A stretch of DNA of 64,000 nucleotides from PALSA-693 sp963781155 (GCA_963781155.1 CAWAEC010000006.1:248001-312000), one strand, 5' to 3'; shown: positions 43,811 through 53,211, numbered from the stretch's first letter. Translations and numbers: made by a program. The notes: generated by a model not told the origin, from the letters alone.

Positions 43811-44468
43811 GCGTTGGGCGTAAAGGTCCTCCAGATCAAGGCTCGGTGTAGGGTTAGCTCTGCGTCCGTGTTGAGGGCGGGGTGTGCCCACGCTCGAGTC
43901 GGGTAGCGCAGTTTTGGGGCCTTCCACATCTGGAGGTGGTCCTCCGCTTCACCATTACCCGCACTAGGAATGGCGGTCGCCGAGAGTAACGGTGGCTGCC
44001 GGGCTCGCGCCGCCAAAACCCGCCGGCGGAAGATCGCTCACCCCCCTGGTGTCCTCGGGGCGCGCCGCCGTTCCGGACGGCGCCGGTGACGGCCATCGTG
44101 GCGGCCGGGCAGGCCAACGCGGCCGCGATTGCAGGTCGAGCCACCGTGACCAGGGCTTTTTTGGTCTACTTCATCATCGATTTCCTTTCCTTTGCATTCG
44201 GATCCGATCGCGTTTGCGACCCGCGCGTCGATCATCATCTCGGCGTCGCGGAAAAGCCCCATGACAACTCCCGGGACTCTCTTCATGGTGAGTCGACCAC
44301 CTAGATCCTGGGCGAATCGCTCGACGTGCCCCCCGTTGCGGCCGAATCTGCCACCCCAGTTTGCGAGAACTGGGGATTCTCCCTAGGGACTTCACCCGTC
44401 CTCAGGCGCACACTGGGTCCTAGATCAACGGAGCCGGACAGGTGCGACGAGCGGAAAGGAGCCAAGCC
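43811..44468. other. 658-bp region with a possible decayed small secreted-protein gene
   Basis: On the minus strand an AAAGGAAAGG ribosome-like site precedes ATG 44177, but the frame meets TAG three or four codons later (44168-44166). Beyond the TAG the same frame resembles a signal peptide (KKALVTVARPAIAAALA). Nothing else is convincing. Confidence 0.4.
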
Positions 44469-44660
44469 ATGAACACGCTGTTCACGCCATCTCGCGTCAC
44501 CCTCGACTACCAGGCACCGCCCGTCCTGGCCTCGCCGCAGAAGACCCCCGATGTGACGCAAACCATTGCCTCGAGCCGCAGGTCTTCGATGCCGACGGCA
44601 TCGTGCGGAGGAGACGAGACAGCGAAGCCGGTTGACCAAATCGCATCACATCAACCCTGA
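44469..44660 (+). CDS. small hypothetical protein
   Basis: A 63-residue protein of unknown family (MNTLFTPSRVTLDYQAPPVL and on, Ser/Thr-rich). It is supported mainly by the AAAGGAG ribosome site 7 nt upstream of the ATG. A second short gene with its own ribosome site follows 51 nt later. Confidence 0.42.
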   Translation: MNTLFTPSRVTLDYQAPPVLASPQKTPDVTQTIASSRRSSMPTASCGGDETAKPVDQIASHQP

Positions 44661-44711
44661 ACCGATTTGCCAGCCCGATGCGGCAGGCGACAACGAAAGG
44701 ATACAAACTCC

Positions 44712-44984
44712 ATGTCCATCACCCCATCCCTGTTCCGTCCCCAGACGCTCTCGATCGGCTGTCTGCGCGCCGCTCTCGCCACTCGGTGGCGCCGGACACG
44801 CCGACTCGTCGCTTACGAGCTTCACGAGGCGACCAACAGCGGCCGTCCGAGCATCAGCGACGACTACGGCGCCACCACTCGTCAAGCAGAAATCCAGCGT
44901 CTGCTGTCGCAGACACGCACACCGGAGACCGCCTTGTGCTTCCTGCGTGGCATCACGCCGCTGTCAGCCCCGACGCCCGGATAA
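44712..44984 (+). CDS. small hypothetical protein
   Basis: A 90-residue protein with a basic helical centre (RAALATRWRRTRRLVAYELH) and a polar C-terminus. GAAAGGA precedes the ATG by about 9 nt. It follows another short gene and may be co-transcribed with it. No family recognised. Confidence 0.45.
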   Translation: MSITPSLFRPQTLSIGCLRAALATRWRRTRRLVAYELHEATNSGRPSISDDYGATTRQAEIQRLLSQTRTPETALCFLRGITPLSAPTPG

Positions 44985-45036
44985 GTCGTAAAGAGGTCCA
45001 GCACGACACGTGTGTAGGTCCTCATGCGCTGTGACA

Positions 45037-45732
45037 TCAGGCGGCGTCATGGAAAAGGATGCCGAGGGTGTAGCGCTGCCCGGAGCGCAGCACCGACACA
45101 CCGTGTCGCACCGGGGCGGCCGACCAGCCGCGCTGGGTCCGAAGCGGCCGATCCCGGGTGGTGAACACCAAACCGTGGAGGTGAGGGAGCGTCGCCGACG
45201 TTCCCCTGGACTGGGCCCGGGGGCGCTGCTCGACGAGGAGGAACTCGCCGCCGGTGTAATCCGTGCCGGGCTTGGTCAGGGCGACGACCACCTGGAGAGG
45301 GAACACAAGCTCCCCGTAGAGGTCCCGGTGCAGTGCGTTCCAGTCGCCCGGCCCGTATTTCAAGATGAGCGGGGTCGGCTTGGTCTGCCCGGCCTGATGG
45401 CACTGCTCCAGCCACTCGTCGAGGCTGTCGGGCCAGGGCGTTGGCCGGCCGAGTTTGCTGTACCAGTCCCGGGCGATCGGCAGCAGGTGCGGGTAGAGGG
45501 CGCGGCGCAGCTCGTCGACCACCTCGGGGAGCGGCATCGCGAGGTAGCGGTACTCGCCTTCGCCGAACCCGTGGCGCCGCATTGTGACGGTGGAGCGGAA
45601 CGCCTCGTCCTGGTCGTAGAGCTTGATCAGTTCACGAGCGTCGGAGACGGTGAGCAGGCGTGGCAGGCGGGCGCAGCCGAACTCGGCAAGCTCAGCTCCG
45701 ACCGCTGCCCAGTCGGCGCCGTCGACCCTCAC
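45037..45732 (-). CDS. 2OG-Fe(II) oxygenase linked to alkylation repair
   Basis: A 231-residue Fe(II)/2-oxoglutarate oxygenase. Ligands are H135-x-D137 (ALHRDLYGELVFPLQVV) and H210 (VRHGVSV), with R220 (RSGQRYTLGILFHD) for 2-oxoglutarate. It resembles the prokaryotic oxygenase family often found beside ada/alkyltransferase genes. GTG 45732 is the only in-frame start compatible with that length, and no ribosome site is seen. It lies 34 nt after the alkyltransferase stop in the same direction. The substrate is unproven; oxidative removal of alkyl groups from nucleic acid or another damage role is inferred from context. Confidence 0.78.
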   Translation of the reverse strand: MRVDGADWAAVGAELAEFGCARLPRLLTVSDARELIKLYDQDEAFRSTVTMRRHGFGEGEYRYLAMPLPEVVDELRRALYPHLLPIARDWYSKLGRPTPWPDSLDEWLEQCHQAGQTKPTPLILKYGPGDWNALHRDLYGELVFPLQVVVALTKPGTDYTGGEFLLVEQRPRAQSRGTSATLPHLHGLVFTTRDRPLRTQRGWSAAPVRHGVSVLRSGQRYTLGILFHDAA

Positions 45733-45766
45733 CGGTATGCGGTGGCCGTGTCGGCGCCCCCGGCAG

Positions 45767-46390
45767 TCATCGCCGTGCCTCCAGGTCAAGCAGCCGGTGC
45801 TTGATTTCGTGTCCACCGAGATAGGCGCCGAGCTGGCCGTCGGAGCGGATAACGCGGTGGCAGGGAATGACGACCGGCAGGGGATTGGTGGCGCACGCCG
45901 TGCCGACGGCCCGCACGGCTTTGGGGTTGTGCACTGCAGCGGCCACGGACTGGTAGCTGGCTGTCTGTCCGTAGCTGATGGTGGGAAGATAGGCCAGCAC
46001 CAAGCGGCGGAAGCCGGCCGAGAGGCAGAGGTCGAGCGGCAAGTCGAAGGTGGTGCGGTGACCGGCGAAGTAATCCTCGAGCTGGCGGGCCGTCTCATCC
46101 AGTCGCCGCGGGGCGCGAAGGATTCGGGGGCTGACCTTGCCCGCCAGGTCTTGGAGTACTGCTTCGAGTCCCTCACGCTCGTACGCGACCCGGACCAGCC
46201 CGGTCGGGGTGGCGGCCAGCAGCAGTGTGCCAACTGGAGTGTCGACGGTGCGGTAGGCGACATCGAGTAGGCCCTCATCCTCGGCCTGGGCGACAAGACG
46301 CGCGTACAGAGTGGGGAGCTCCTTCTCTCCGGGAGGAGGGCCCAAACCTTCGGGGGAGTCTCGGTGGGGTCGTTCAATAGTCATGGTCAT
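45767..46390 (-). CDS. ogt: methylated-DNA-[protein]-cysteine S-methyltransferase
   Basis: A 207-residue O6-alkylguanine-DNA alkyltransferase that irreversibly transfers the alkyl group to its own Cys. The active site is C177 in VIPCHRVI, with the DNA-binding helix SYGQTASYQSVAAAV before it. The N-terminus has ~45 extra residues (PSEGLG-like, polar) before the core. It overlaps the upstream ECF sigma gene by 17 nt, so the two are co-expressed, and the 2OG oxygenase follows. Confidence 0.92.
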   Translation of the reverse strand: MTMTIERPHRDSPEGLGPPPGEKELPTLYARLVAQAEDEGLLDVAYRTVDTPVGTLLLAATPTGLVRVAYEREGLEAVLQDLAGKVSPRILRAPRRLDETARQLEDYFAGHRTTFDLPLDLCLSAGFRRLVLAYLPTISYGQTASYQSVAAAVHNPKAVRAVGTACATNPLPVVIPCHRVIRSDGQLGAYLGGHEIKHRLLDLEARR

Positions 46391-46892
46391 TACACCGTGC
46401 CTTCACTGTCGTCGTTATGGGCGCCCCTGCCGGGGTCGTCCGGAGCTTGGCAATGCCGTCTGCCGCGGCCCGGCGTGCGGCCTCCGGGCTCCCCCCCACG
46501 AGCGCCGCCACCTCCACATACGGCAGCCCCACGAGGTAGTGGTAGATCACCGCCTGTCGCTGCCGGTCCGACAGCCGAGCGAGCAGTCGAGCCAGGTCGA
46601 TATCGCTACCGACGAAGTCGAACTCGCTCGGCTCGACAGGAACCTCGGCCACCGGCTTCGCGGACCGCTGAGCTCTTCGGACCAGGTCGATCACCTTCCG
46701 GTGGGCGATCGTCACCAGCCACGCTTCGACGTTGGCGTCGGCGGGCAGGGTCGGATAGGCGCGCAGGGCCGACAGGAACGTCTCGGACCACGCGTCGTCA
46801 GCGTCGATCGGGCCGACCAGGGCTCGGCATACCCGCAGCACGGTCGGGCCGTGATGCAAGACAACCTCGTCAAAGGTTTGCTTGTCGGTCAC
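46374..46892 (-). CDS. ECF-family RNA polymerase sigma factor
   Basis: A 172-residue two-domain sigma factor. Sigma2 includes VGPIDADDAWSETFLSALRAY, and VEAWLVTIAHRKVIDLVRR; sigma4 includes LSDRQRQAVIYHYLVGLPYVEVAALVGGSPEAARR. No anti-sigma gene is adjacent. Because it overlaps the alkyltransferase gene, it is likely to direct transcription of its own alkylation-repair operon. The start is GTG 46892. Confidence 0.88.
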   Translation of the reverse strand: MTDKQTFDEVVLHHGPTVLRVCRALVGPIDADDAWSETFLSALRAYPTLPADANVEAWLVTIAHRKVIDLVRRAQRSAKPVAEVPVEPSEFDFVGSDIDLARLLARLSDRQRQAVIYHYLVGLPYVEVAALVGGSPEAARRAAADGIAKLRTTPAGAPITTTVKARCNDHDY

Positions 46893-46934
46893 GCCAGGTA
46901 GACGCCCGGACCTTGGGAAACGTGAGGGCCCATA

Positions 46935-47468
46935 TCAGAACAGTCTGCTTTCCCGTCCAGAGACCCTGGCTTCTAGGTCGAGGAGGAACCGCTTGCGGGT
47001 CAGCCCACCGGCGTAGCCGGTCAACTTCCCGCCCGCACCGACGACGCGATGACACGGGACGAGAACGCAGACAGGGTTTCTGCCTAGCGCAGCCCCCACA
47101 TCCTGAGGAGTGGTGCCGTTCCGCAATTCGCGAGCCAGGTCACCGTAGGTGACGGTCTCACCGTAGGGAATCTGGCGCACCAGCGCCCAGACGCGCTCCT
47201 GGCACTCGTCACCGTAGGTGGCCACCGGCAAGGTGAACTCCCGCCGGTCGCCGACGAGAAACTGGCTGATCTGGTCGCGCACTGCGTCGAAACCGATATG
47301 GGTGTAAGAGCCGTAGCTGGCCCGGTCGGGCCGGTACCAGTCGCCGGGGAAGTACAGACCGACCACAGTTCCACCCCGAGCCACGATCGTCAGTTCGCCC
47401 AACACGGAGGCGATCGTCGTATGCGTCATCGACGCCCGTCCCACCGGCTCTTGGTCCAAGATCAACAT
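46935..47468 (-). CDS. second methylated-DNA-[protein]-cysteine S-methyltransferase
   Basis: A 177-residue alkyltransferase with C139 in VLVPCHRVVG and the wHTH block PYGETVTYGDLARELRNGT. It differs clearly from its neighbour 45 nt downstream, so it is not a recent duplicate. ATG 47468 has AGGAGG ~7 nt upstream. Having two alkyltransferases, a sigma factor and an oxygenase side by side defines an alkylation-damage response unit. Confidence 0.9.
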   Translation of the reverse strand: MLILDQEPVGRASMTHTTIASVLGELTIVARGGTVVGLYFPGDWYRPDRASYGSYTHIGFDAVRDQISQFLVGDRREFTLPVATYGDECQERVWALVRQIPYGETVTYGDLARELRNGTTPQDVGAALGRNPVCVLVPCHRVVGAGGKLTGYAGGLTRKRFLLDLEARVSGRESRLF

Positions 47469-47810
47469 CAAGTTCCTCCTCGCTCACGACTGGCAACGAG
47501 TAGACGCTCGGAGCAGCCGAACGTGAGGTCGGCCTCACCGGCCGCGCGGATGTACCGAGGGCAATACGGTCACAACCTTTCCGACTGACCGTAAGAGGCT
47601 GGTCCATTCGGCCTGACCGGCTGCAGGCAGCCCGATATCTGGGCAGATCGGACAGCAAGGGTGTCGGCGCGCAATCCCAAAACGCATCTCACGAAGCGAT
47701 CCGCCGCGGGGTCTTCCCACCGACGGCCCAAACGGGACCGCTCACACCACAAGGTGGCCTGGTCGGCTCTCCCATCAGCGGTGCCGATCATCGGGTGCGT
47801 TGGTGACCGG
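47469..47810. other. 342-bp intergenic region
   Basis: No gene is recognised. It should contain the promoter of the alkylation-repair genes. No clear -35/-10 pair was identified by eye. Confidence 0.4.
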
Positions 47811-48500
47811 TCAGCCGACGAGCGAACGGATGTCGGCGTAGCCCGGCGGTCCGTCATAGACGAGTTGGCCGTCCCGTAGGGCGAGGCAGCGGTCGGCGGT
47901 GGCGGCGTAGTCGAGTTGATGGGTGGCGATCACGACCGCCGCCCCCCGGGTGGCAATGCCGTCGATGAGGGAGACGAAGGTGTCGCGGCCGGCGGGGTCG
48001 AGCCCGATGAATGGCTCGTCGACGAGCAGGAGCGAGAACGGCCGGATCAAGGCCAGAACGATTGCGGTCTTCTGTCGCAGCCCCCGCGAGAAGCGCGACG
48101 GGAGATCATCGGCCCGTGACAGCAAGCCGAGATCCGAGAGCAGGGACACCGCCCGCTGTTCCCACTCCTGGGCGTCGTGCAGCCGACAGGTGTAGTCAAT
48201 GTGCTCGAACACTGAGAGGTCGTCGTAGAGGACCGGGTTATCGGGAAGGTAAGACAGCGCGGCGCGGGCGCCGACCGAACCGGCGGGCTCGCCGGCGATA
48301 CGGATGCTTCCACCCGTTGGCTCCAGCAACCCTGCGGCCATGCGAAGCAGCGTGGTCTTACCCGAGCCGTTATGGCCGATCAACGCCAGCCGCTGACCCC
48401 GCGGCACGACCAGGTCCAATGGTTCGAGCGCAACCAGATCGCCATATGACTTGGTGAGACCTGTCACTGTCAGCGCCGGAGGGCGGGCACTGGTTGACAT
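47811..48500 (-). CDS. ABC transporter ATP-binding protein
   Basis: A 229-residue ABC ATPase. Walker A is GHNGSGKT, the signature FSRGLRQK is degenerate (SRG instead of SGG), Walker B is LLLVDEP and the H-loop is VIATHQ. It lies 12 nt after the membrane-protein gene upstream, and the two form an exporter-type pair. The substrate is unknown. Confidence 0.92.
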   Translation of the reverse strand: MSTSARPPALTVTGLTKSYGDLVALEPLDLVVPRGQRLALIGHNGSGKTTLLRMAAGLLEPTGGSIRIAGEPAGSVGARAALSYLPDNPVLYDDLSVFEHIDYTCRLHDAQEWEQRAVSLLSDLGLLSRADDLPSRFSRGLRQKTAIVLALIRPFSLLLVDEPFIGLDPAGRDTFVSLIDGIATRGAAVVIATHQLDYAATADRCLALRDGQLVYDGPPGYADIRSLVG

Positions 48501-48512
48501 GGGATTCGGACG

Positions 48513-50159
48513 CTACGCGCCAGAAGGCGCGTCCGGCTGGACCGGCGCGAGCAGCTGCTTGAAGTAATCGTGCAGCTCCTGGCGGTATCGCACCCAATAC
48601 AGCACCAGGGCGAGGAGCAGCATCGCCGCCAGTGCGACCGCCCCGACTTGCTTGACGGCGACGGCGGCGGACTCGGCATGGCGGCCGGCGAGGATGGGCG
48701 CCACTCCTGCGGTCGCGATCAACGGGGGCCACACCGTCCGTAGCACGGCCCGGGCCCCGGCCACTTCCGGCGGCATGAGGCTGTCCGTGCGACTGAACAG
48801 GGGTGGCGGTCCTTGGAGGGTGGCGACCGACGCTGCGGCCACTGCGGCCAGCGATGCCGGCAGCCATACCACGGCGGCGACCGCCAATGCGGTGGGGTTG
48901 CCGCCTTCAACCGCCACTGCAGCGGCGACGCCGGCCACCCCCACAGCCGCGGTCAGTGCTGCTGAACAGGCCAGGTGGCGGACCAGTACCGTCCCCGCCG
49001 GTCGCGGGTAGCTCTCCAAAAGGGTGGGGTGGTCGATCTCCTGCGCCAGCGGCTCCACCGCGTCCAACCCGACCACATAGAGGGCCACACCAGCCAGGAA
49101 CAGGAGCGGCGTGCTGCCTCGCCAGGCCCCGACCGCGGCCACACCCGCGGCGGCCGCCAGCATCACCATACGAGCAAGGCGGCTGAATGGGAAACGAACG
49201 ATGCCTTGCCAGCCCCGCTGCCACACCGGGCAGCGGACCTGCCGCCCGCTCGACTTCGCCGGGGAGTAGAAGCGTCCCGTCGACCGGATCCACGGTCGTT
49301 GCCGGGGTAGCTCCTGGGCCAGCTGGCGGCGTAGAACGATCACGGTGCGCAAGTCCCGGACGGTTGCGGCGAAACGGATTTGCCCGGCCAGGCGGGCCCG
49401 TCGCTCCGATGCCTCGATCGACGTTCCTCCCACCGACACCACCCCGAGAAGCACCACAACGGCGGCCACGGCTACGCCGCCGAACGCATCCGGACGCCAG
49501 CGAAGCGGCAACAACGCCAGCTCACCCAGAAGACTGGCTGGCGAGGTGGCGCGCCCGACTGCGACATCCGCCGCCGACCAGGCCAACACGCCCAGAGCCG
49601 CGGCGCCCGCCACCACGCGGCCCAGACGCCGCCCGGCCGCCAACATGGCTGCACCAAGAGCGGCGTCGACGGTTAACAACCCCACCAGGGCCCCGCACCC
49701 CACCCACTCGGCCGCCGGGCCTTGCAGCCGCCGAAAAGCCAAAAGGCCGACCACCGCCCCCAGCCCAGCGCCCGCTGCCGCACCGAAGCGGAGCAGACGC
49801 AAAGCGGGGCCCCGCAGCGCCGTCGCCCGGTCGACCGGTGCCAAAAGAACGTGGCGAACATCGGCCGCCTCGATTACCAGCGGCCCACCCCGCCCCCCGG
49901 TCCGCAGACCGACAGCCAGCGCCAGCGCCACTACACAACCCACCAGTTGCGGGCCGTCCGAAGCGACCCGTGCAGCTGTGGTCGTCCCCACACGCGTGTC
50001 GCCTACCAGCCCCGACAGCACCCACAGGCTGACGCCGGCCACCAGGCCTGTGATGTAAACACGGTAAAGGGCTTCGAACACGTCGAAGTCCGCGATACGT
50101 CGACGTCGTTCCGCGTTGCGCAACTCGGCCAAGACGGCCTTGCTGTGACGGACGTCCAT
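48513..50159 (-). CDS. large multi-span membrane protein, partner of the ABC ATPase (DUF6297-like permease)
   Basis: A 548-residue integral membrane protein with about 12 hydrophobic segments (for example VYITGLVAGVSLWVLSGLVG, MVMLAAAAGVAAVGAW, LAAMLLLALVLYWVRY). A central cytoplasmic stretch carries LRTVIVLRRQLAQELPRQRPWIR, the arrangement of actinobacterial ABC-2-type permeases such as DUF6297. ATG 50159 (MDVRHSKAVLAEL) is preferred over longer starts. It is coupled to the ATPase gene by a 12-nt gap. Confidence 0.75.
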   Translation of the reverse strand: MDVRHSKAVLAELRNAERRRRIADFDVFEALYRVYITGLVAGVSLWVLSGLVGDTRVGTTTAARVASDGPQLVGCVVALALAVGLRTGGRGGPLVIEAADVRHVLLAPVDRATALRGPALRLLRFGAAAGAGLGAVVGLLAFRRLQGPAAEWVGCGALVGLLTVDAALGAAMLAAGRRLGRVVAGAAALGVLAWSAADVAVGRATSPASLLGELALLPLRWRPDAFGGVAVAAVVVLLGVVSVGGTSIEASERRARLAGQIRFAATVRDLRTVIVLRRQLAQELPRQRPWIRSTGRFYSPAKSSGRQVRCPVWQRGWQGIVRFPFSRLARMVMLAAAAGVAAVGAWRGSTPLLFLAGVALYVVGLDAVEPLAQEIDHPTLLESYPRPAGTVLVRHLACSAALTAAVGVAGVAAAVAVEGGNPTALAVAAVVWLPASLAAVAAASVATLQGPPPLFSRTDSLMPPEVAGARAVLRTVWPPLIATAGVAPILAGRHAESAAVAVKQVGAVALAAMLLLALVLYWVRYRQELHDYFKQLLAPVQPDAPSGA

Positions 50160-50336
50160 CGTCGACACCAAGCCGACCGTAACACCCGGCACCCGCCGCC
50201 CCACGGCGCCCGAGAAGGACCGGGCGGGCCCAACGCCTACATTCGCCCAGTTGGGAAGGGGCGCGGTGATCCGCGGTGGACGACCCGGGCTCAGGTTCCT
50301 TTGGGACCACCCAACCTGTGGAGCTAGAGTCCGGCG

Positions 50337-51131
50337 TCAGTTGGCCGGGTGCCGATGACCGGGGGGCAGACGTTCGTTGGCCGCGTACTGACCCAGACCT
50401 TCCAACGCGAACCCGAAGGGGATCTCGTCGGCCAAGCGCCGCTTGAACGAGCGGGCCAAAGCGGCGTGGCTGTACGCCAGCACAGTGGGAGACCACCGGA
50501 GCCATTGGTTGGCGATCTCCAAAGCTCGCGGCATGAGCGCCGGCCGAGGTAGGACCTCGGAAACCACTCCGAACTGCGAGAGCTCTTGGGCCGTGAGGGT
50601 CTGGGCGGTCATCAGGAACCGTCGGCCGCGATTGGTGCCAAGCAGCTCGAGCCAGACGGCATGGCAGCCGTCCGAGGGGACGACTCCCTTACGCATGTGG
50701 GAGTCCTGGAAGTAGGCATCCTCGGCCGCCAGAACCACATCGCCGAGGACCGGAAGCTCGGAGTGATAGGTCACGGGGCCGTTGGCAATGGTAATGAGGG
50801 GTCGTTCCAGGTCGAGGAAGCCCGTGATGAGGTCTATCCCCTCGCGGGTGGACCGGATGAAGTCCCATCCGTCACCCCCTGGCGGATACTCCTCTTGGAC
50901 GGCTTCGACGATGAACGAGTCTCCGGTGCCGGTGAAGATGACCACCAGGTTTTCAGGGTCCCGACCCACGTGCCATAGAGCGTCTCCAATCTGTTCGTGG
51001 ATCGACCCCTCGAGAGCCGCCCACTTCGCGGGGCCGCCATCCCGGTGGATGCGCATGGTCAGAACGCCCGACGCAGTGCGCTCGAGGGCGACCTGCGGAT
51101 ATCGGTTGACGTAGTCATTGAAACGGGTCAT
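50337..51131 (-). CDS. crotonase-family hydrolase resembling 6-oxocamphor hydrolase
   Basis: A 264-residue crotonase. The block GPVTYHSELPVLGDVVLAAE followed by FQDSHMRKGVVPSDGCH closely matches Rhodococcus 6-oxocamphor hydrolase as I recall it. All three catalytic residues fall at the same numbers: H145, D154 and E244. That enzyme cleaves cyclic beta-diketones by a retro-Claisen reaction. TNRGRRFLMTAQTLTAQEL is the usual crotonase helix. ATG 51131 has GGAGGT ~7 nt upstream. No camphor genes are adjacent, so the substrate may differ. Confidence 0.78.
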   Translation of the reverse strand: MTRFNDYVNRYPQVALERTASGVLTMRIHRDGGPAKWAALEGSIHEQIGDALWHVGRDPENLVVIFTGTGDSFIVEAVQEEYPPGGDGWDFIRSTREGIDLITGFLDLERPLITIANGPVTYHSELPVLGDVVLAAEDAYFQDSHMRKGVVPSDGCHAVWLELLGTNRGRRFLMTAQTLTAQELSQFGVVSEVLPRPALMPRALEIANQWLRWSPTVLAYSHAALARSFKRRLADEIPFGFALEGLGQYAANERLPPGHRHPAN

Positions 51132-51684
51132 TAAAAGACCTCCGTTCGTTGGGTGAGGCACCGATACCATCAAAGGACCGCGGTGCCGGTTGGCGAAATC
51201 GTGCCGTCTTTTCCCAGAACGACCCCGAACGGGCACGCACCCGGTTGCCGCGAGTACGCCAGCGTGCGCACGACTTTGCCGAAAATATACAGAAAACGCG
51301 CGACACCCGGTGCGGCACTTTTCGAGCTATGGCAGGACCGGGTTTTGGGAAATGGCGGAACCGCGTGGTATAGGACAAGGAGGCGACTGCTTGCTCACAT
51401 GAGCCTTGATGCAGGCGTTATCTCCCCAGTAGTACGTCCATTGAGTCGCCTGACCCGGCTTGAGGCTCGCCGGGGGGCCGAGACGGCCCCATGTCGTGTG
51501 TCACCTTCCTCTGATCGTTTGCCACAGCCACCCGGACGGTAACAGTCCAGGCCGGACCGCTCTCCTGGCCACCACTCGAACCTAGGGTCCCACAAGGTTG
51601 CGAGTCGCAATGAAGCTCAAACAGGAAGCCGGGGTGTGGAGCGGGGCTGCGACGGCGTGGCGCCGGAGACCCTGTGCGGCCGTC
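51132..51684. other. 553-bp intergenic region
   Basis: Nothing recognisable on either strand. The 3' end is GC-rich and lies beyond the MFS stop. Confidence 0.4.
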
Positions 51685-53211
51685 TCAGATGGTGGCGAGG
51701 GCGAGCGGTTCGTCGGCCTCTTCGGCAATCGCGTCGTCGGTCGTCGGTTGGGGCCGCCGGATGAGCGTGAAGGCCGCCGTGGCCGCCAGCGCTAGCACGA
51801 TGGCGCTGAAAACGAAGGCCGTGGTGTAGCCGTGGATGGCGCCGGCGGTGAGCGAGGCCGGCGAGGTGCCGTGGGTCGCGAGGTAGGACACGGTGGCGCT
51901 GGTGGCGATGGTGTTGATAAGGGCCGCGCCCATGGTGCCCCCGGTTTGCTGAGTGGCGTTGACCAGGGCACTGGCCACGCCGGCGTCCTGGGAGTTCACG
52001 CCGACGAGGGCCGTGCTGTTCATGGCTACGAACGACAGACCCATGCCGAGGCTGACGATGATCTCGGCCGGGAGCACGGTGCTCAGATAGGTGGAATGCA
52101 CGTCGAGGGTGCTGAAGAGGGCCAGGCCGGTGACGGCCATGAGCAACCCGCCGGTCAGGAGTGCGCGTGGTCCGAAGCGCGGGAGGAGCCGGCTGGCAGC
52201 CGTGGCGCCGGTGATGATGCCGAGCGAGAAGGGTACGAAAGCGAAGCCCGTCTTCAGGGCCGAGTAGTGCAACACGCCCTGGAAGTAGTAGGTCAGTGAC
52301 AGGAACGTGCCCAGGATGGCCGTACCGACCAGCAGGGAGGCCAAGAACGACCCACCTCGGTTGCGGTCGAGGACGATCCGCAGCGGGAGGAGCGGGTGGG
52401 CGGCCCGCTGCTCGATGGCGACGAAGGCCACCAGCAGGACGGCGGCCGCAGCGAACAGAATGACGGTGGTCGAGGCACTCCAGCCGTCGGTGCCCGCTTT
52501 GGTGAAGCCGTAGACCAGCGCCAGCAGGCCGCCGGTCACGGTCGCGGCGCCGGGGAGGTCGTAACCGTGGCTGGCCGAGGCCCGGCTCTCCGAGACGTAG
52601 CGGAAGGCGGCCACCGCGGCCACGACGGCGATGGGCACGTTGATGAGCAGGGTCCAGCGCCAGGACGCGAATTCGGTCAGCACGCCGCCGAGGATGAGGC
52701 CGATGGCGGCGCCGCCGCCGGCGATGCCGCCGTAGACGGCGAAGGCCCGGGCTCGCTCCTTGGGCTCGGTGAAGGCCACGGTGAGCAGTGAGAGCGCGGC
52801 GGGGGCCATGACGGCGGCGAAGGCTCCCTGAAGGGCGCGGGCACCGAAGAGCATGGCCGAGTTCTGGGCCAGACCGCCGAGCGCGGAGGCGCCGGCAAAG
52901 CCGATGAGGCTGATCACGAACATCCGTTTGCGCCCGAAGTAGTCGGCGATGCGGCCCCCCAGGAGCAACAGGCCGGCGAAGGAGAGGGTGTAGGCGGTCA
53001 GCATCCACTGGCGGTTGGCGGTGGAAATGTGCAGGGCCCGCTGGGCAGAAGGCAGGGCGATGATCACCACGGAGGCGTCGAGGACCACCATGAGCTGAGC
53101 GACCGCGATGATGGCTAATGCCCGGAAGCGCTTGGGGTCGAGATCGGGACCCGCTGCGCTCGGCTGGTCCGGGCGGTCAAGGGTTGAGGCCCGATCGAGG
53201 GGCGGGGTCAT
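51685..53211 (-). CDS. MFS drug efflux transporter, DHA2 (EmrB/QacA-type, 14 TM)
   Basis: A 508-residue transporter with about 14 membrane segments. The D-V antiporter motif begins LMVVLDASVVIIALPS (motif D1), GGRIADYFGRKRMFV is motif A, and the 14-span layout with a central 'insert' pair matches DHA2. It would export hydrophobic drugs using the proton gradient. ATG 53211 follows AGAAAGGAACGCC. It is divergent from a TetR repressor whose operator pair lies in its promoter. Confidence 0.92.
   Translation of the reverse strand: MTPPLDRASTLDRPDQPSAAGPDLDPKRFRALAIIAVAQLMVVLDASVVIIALPSAQRALHISTANRQWMLTAYTLSFAGLLLLGGRIADYFGRKRMFVISLIGFAGASALGGLAQNSAMLFGARALQGAFAAVMAPAALSLLTVAFTEPKERARAFAVYGGIAGGGAAIGLILGGVLTEFASWRWTLLINVPIAVVAAVAAFRYVSESRASASHGYDLPGAATVTGGLLALVYGFTKAGTDGWSASTTVILFAAAAVLLVAFVAIEQRAAHPLLPLRIVLDRNRGGSFLASLLVGTAILGTFLSLTYYFQGVLHYSALKTGFAFVPFSLGIITGATAASRLLPRFGPRALLTGGLLMAVTGLALFSTLDVHSTYLSTVLPAEIIVSLGMGLSFVAMNSTALVGVNSQDAGVASALVNATQQTGGTMGAALINTIATSATVSYLATHGTSPASLTAGAIHGYTTAFVFSAIVLALAATAAFTLIRRPQPTTDDAIAEEADEPLALATI

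Noticed and set aside
44100..44170. Possible terminator GACCAGGGCTTTTTTGGTC
   Set aside because: The stem is only about 5 bp with the T-run inside the loop, so it is unlikely to terminate transcription.
45733..46377. N-terminal extension of the 2OG-Fe(II) oxygenase across the alkyltransferase gene
   Set aside because: The frame is open but antisense-like in composition and overlaps a conserved gene in another frame on the same strand.
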